From positions 13,445,001 through 13,509,000 of the forward strand of contig NC_060026.1 of NCBI RefSeq assembly GCF_021134715.1: 64,000 nt of DNA, read 5' to 3'. The DNA is from Daphnia pulex. Lineage: Eukaryota; Arthropoda; Branchiopoda; Diplostraca; Daphniidae. Position 1 is the first letter of the stretch. Each line of letters begins with the position of its first letter. The notes beneath the pieces are model-generated. The model saw nothing but the letters and a program-made list of their open reading frames with translations, had not been told where the DNA came from and made no database searches. Shown here piece after piece: positions 61,501 through 64,000 of the stretch. The translations under genes were made by a program, and so were the position numbers.

Positions 61501-62315
61501 AACTTCTCTAAAAGAGAAACAATATCCTGTAACAATAACAAAACTGTTGACGAAATTTATTTTTACTGAACAAGACATCAACAGACTGTCAACAGACAAC
61601 CTAATGGATTTTGTGGTTGTCCTAAGTCACAAAAAGCTAATGACTAAATCCGCATAAAATGAAATAAAATTTAGTATTACCAAATGAATCGAAACTTACC
61701 TATCCGCTGAGATAAATTACTGTAAGTTTACACAAAAAGTTTGAAGAAAATCGATGCAGTAGTTTAGATTTCTATAAATTTATTCTGATTCTGAATTAAA
61801 GGTTCTGGAAGCCTGGCCCAGAACAGCGTACACTCCCCCCACATCCCTCCCCCTCCTACACACCCAGACACCCGCATTTACTTTAATGCCTTCTGGTAGT
61901 ACAAGTACTACCCTCAGGGATAATAATTACACATAGCAACCGCCATCGATGTCCACATTGCAGCCTTCCTTATACAAATCAAGTGTGCCATTGTACAGAA
62001 AAGCCTCGCCAAAACGATCCGCTGTCAATGTTGGCTTGATGTATAGGATCCCATCTCGAACGTAACTTTAAATTGAAATGAGTTATTTCCATTTTGAAAT
62101 TCAATTTGAAAATAATACCTGTTTTCGGGTAGATTGTCGTAATATTGGAATTCACTGTTGCCCCCTCGCCATGCTGTAATTAGGTGCTTCCATTTGTTTG
62201 TGTCAAGAAATTCAAAATCATCTTGCCAGAGGATTGGTCCGCGCGCTTGGTTGTCAATGCTAGATCCGTGACAAACTGCCAGAGCAAAAAGGGCGATAAT
62301 AGAGAGCTTCATCAT
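58556..62315 (-). CDS. GH16 endo-beta-1,3-glucanase, gene C (intron 2 holds element X)
   Basis: Exons 62119-62315, 61931-62065, 59357-59484, 59098-59290, 58831-59029 and 58556-58762, 352 residues. All borders and phases equal genes A and B, and GEIDIVE is intact. The signal peptide is [17 protein letters not shown]. Intron 2 (59485-61930) is 2446 bp, against about 62 and 65 bp in the paralogues, because X copy 2 sits in it. Donor and acceptor lie outside X, so normal splicing remains possible. One change stands out: GGFSELGGF where A and B have GGFWELGGF near the sugar-binding cleft. Expression may be affected by the intron insert, which carries Vps33A splice sites in the same orientation. 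Confidence 0.9.
59992..60232 (-). pseudogene. fused tail exons of the unidentified gene, X copy 2
   Basis: Same frame as in copy 1 ([20 protein letters not shown]...[19 protein letters not shown]) with both splice borders and the TAA (59992-59994) kept. Confidence 0.55.
60230..61526 (-). pseudogene. Vps33A: Vps33A internal fragment, X copy 2
   Basis: The same seven Vps33A exons as in copy 1, in the same order and with the same missing ends, run from 61526 ([11 protein letters not shown]) down to the TAG at 60232-60230. Splice sites are conserved. Because the host GH16 gene is on the same strand, these exons could be spliced into its transcript. Confidence 0.85.
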
Positions 62316-62388
62316 GGCTTTGGCAGTGAACGGTAAGGAGAATATTTATAATTCTGACTGTTACCGGTTAAAGAATGAACGTAACATA

Positions 62389-62397
62389 GCTTTTATA
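62389..62397 (-). promoter_or_regulatory. TATA box of GH16 gene C
   Basis: TATAAAAGC on the minus strand, 74 bases before the ATG at 62315. Confidence 0.65.
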
Positions 62398-63529
62398 CTT
62401 TACCACAAGGACATATAGGATTTGAATCAGAAAATATTTTTTATCAATTCATGACATAAGCAAGACTCATTACACTTTGACCGCAAGATGCTAAATATTT
62501 TGACCTTTGAAAATATGGTGTAAAGGATTTTTGTTTGTAACGACGAGTATCCGGGTGGATTCAAGTCGAAATAAAATACAGCTTAGGTTATTCAAACATT
62601 TTTAAAACTGAACTATTTTTTTTTTTACTGTTTTACATTTATTCCCAATGTCAATTAAAAAATATTTTTCCTCGTCACCGTGGTATGTTTCTAGTACCGC
62701 TATACTTGAACTGAATAAAAAATAATCAATTCAAATGTAGTCAAGCGGACTTGGAAGGAACGTGATCGCGACGTGACAAAAACGTGATTGAAATGTGGAA
62801 CAGCATTACGTAATAACACAAATTCTGTGTGTGATGTAGTGGTTAATAGACTAATAGTTTCCAGTAAGTAAAGGGGTTCAACGTTCTTTTTTCCCCCGAC
62901 TCTTGTCTGTTATTTTACTTTGAAACAATATCCGGTAAGCCACCGGAATTGCCAAACAGTTATTGGTACTGTTATTCTGTACTGAAGGTTAAGAACACAT
63001 ATAACACTATAATAAATCCGGCTATATTCATAAGTATGAAATTTAATTGAAAGTACTTTAATTAACATGTTTATACGCTCCGACTCCGAGTAAATAACAT
63101 AACCTAAATAAGGAGAGAAACACTGCGAGGCAACGATAGCGTTATCAGCCTACAGCTATCGACGAAAGAGGATACAAAAAAAGAAAGGTAAAATATTTAC
63201 TTTTTTGTTTTTTTCTGAAAAGGGCCAACCACCCAACAACTTGGGTTGGTTGTTGGTATGCTCCGAATGTCCGCAGTCCTCCGCACCTTGATTTTCTATA
63301 ACAAGCCAGTGATTGTGTTGTAAGGTCGATCTGGCAATGTTTTTCCCAGCCCCGTATTACTTTTAGGCGACTTTCATCTGTAATCTACACTTTCTAATCT
63401 ATTTCGTCAAGCAATTACTTTTTAAAGCTATATTACTTATGACTGTAGAAAAATTTCACTATATTTAGTGCTCAACTCTTAGGATTTGGGTGGGGCTTTC
63501 AGTATAAACAAACAATTCAACCGGAAAAC
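62398..63529. other. intergenic region
   Basis: No gene recognised. The 60 bases before 63530 may be the 5' UTR of the next gene. Confidence 0.45.
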
Positions 63530-64000
63530 ATGGCCGACGACGACAGCAGGCGTGGTGTAACCAGTGTGGCAGATGCCGACTCGGCTGAGCAAAGCACTAA
63601 CAGCGGTGACAATCCACAGGTGAAAATAGTTGTGTTAATTTGACAACCAAAACAATGTCCAATAATATTTCCCATTGTCTGTTTAGGCTGAATCAAAAGC
63701 GGTGACAGATGACGTTGCAGTTGCCAGTCAACCCACTGAGGAGACACCAGAAGACAAGACGATTCCAGATGCCCCCAAAGCTTCTGCAGAGGTGATCACG
63801 TCTGCCACAAGAGATTCAGAAGAAACCAAAAATCGGTTGGCCAAGGCCAGAGAAGAGCTTAACAAAGCAAGAGAGGAATCGGCTAGAGCTAGGGATGAAG
63901 TTGAAAAAGCAAAAAAAGATCTTGCTGTGGCTAAGCAGGACACCTCAGCAACAATCCAAGTTGCAGTTGAAAAGCCATCAGCAGAAGTCAATGTTGCTGC
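63530..64000 (+). CDS. start of a Lys/Glu-rich coiled-coil protein (partial)
   Basis: Exon 1 is 63530-63619 (MADDDSRRGVTSVADADSAE..., 30 codons) with donor GTGAAA. Exon 2 starts at 63687 and runs past the window end. The amino part is acidic and probably disordered. From about residue 80 there is a long charged helix with repeating KAREEL/ARARDEVEKAKKDL units, typical of a single alpha helix or coiled coil. No signal peptide. Family not recognised; the decisive part lies outside the window. Confidence 0.65.

Larger units (their letters stand above)
59551..61920 (-). mobile_element. element X, copy 2, inside GH16 gene C intron 2
   Basis: Read on the minus strand it starts TCCCTGAGGG (61920 downward) and ends AAGGGTCTTG (59551), the same ends as copy 1. 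Flanks are ...ATTATTA and TTACCTGATT..., so again it lies between A and T without duplication. It is 2370 bp. The two copies are nearly identical except for the 742 bases missing here relative to copy 1. Near-identity implies a recent event. Confidence 0.7.

Overview
The window looks like nuclear DNA of a small crustacean, most likely a water flea (Daphnia or a close relative). The reasons are short GT-AG introns (about 55-110 bp), compact gene spacing, a brachyurin-type protease otherwise known from crustaceans, arthropod-type ABCH transporters, selenocysteine glutathione peroxidases, and tandem gene families typical of Daphnia. The species is inferred from protein style, not from a database match.

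Layout. 1-7458 (+): four tandem genes for small tyrosine/alanine/proline-rich secreted (probably cuticular) proteins, the 3' end of an earlier copy, and scraps of a lost copy. 8410-9758 (-): a brachyurin/chymotrypsin-like serine protease. 10174-13968: a foldback DNA element with 7-bp target duplications, itself split by a 3.1-kb Helitron-like element (X) that carries exons of Vps33A fused to exons of an unidentified gene. 16793-19235 (-): a C1q-domain protein with many coiled-coil exons. 20234-22720 (+): two small orphan genes, tentative. 25072-25587: a second foldback element. 28495-38465 (-): two tandem 12-exon ABCH transporters with a decayed third copy between them. 39470-39770 (+): a C1q pseudogene. 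41354-43907 (-): two tandem secreted selenoprotein glutathione peroxidases, each with a SECIS element. 45468-47027 (-): PP2A catalytic subunit. 47902-53888 (-): a TTF2/lodestar-like SWI2/SNF2 ATPase with an unrecognised gene nested antisense in one intron. 54614-62315 (-): three GH16 beta-1,3-glucanases; intron 2 of the third holds the second copy of X. 63530-64000 (+): the start of a Lys/Glu-rich coiled-coil gene that runs off the window.

The genes do not form one pathway. Shared themes are the animal's surface and diet (cuticle, glucan digestion, protease), xenobiotic and oxidative defence (ABCH, GPx) and housekeeping (PP2A, TTF2). The most unusual part is the X element. It is present twice, always joins the host DNA between A and T without a target duplication, and in one place its empty site can be read from the mirror arm of the foldback it landed in. 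Intron phases were checked arithmetically for every multi-exon gene. Exon borders come from splice signals and paralogue comparison, not from transcripts.
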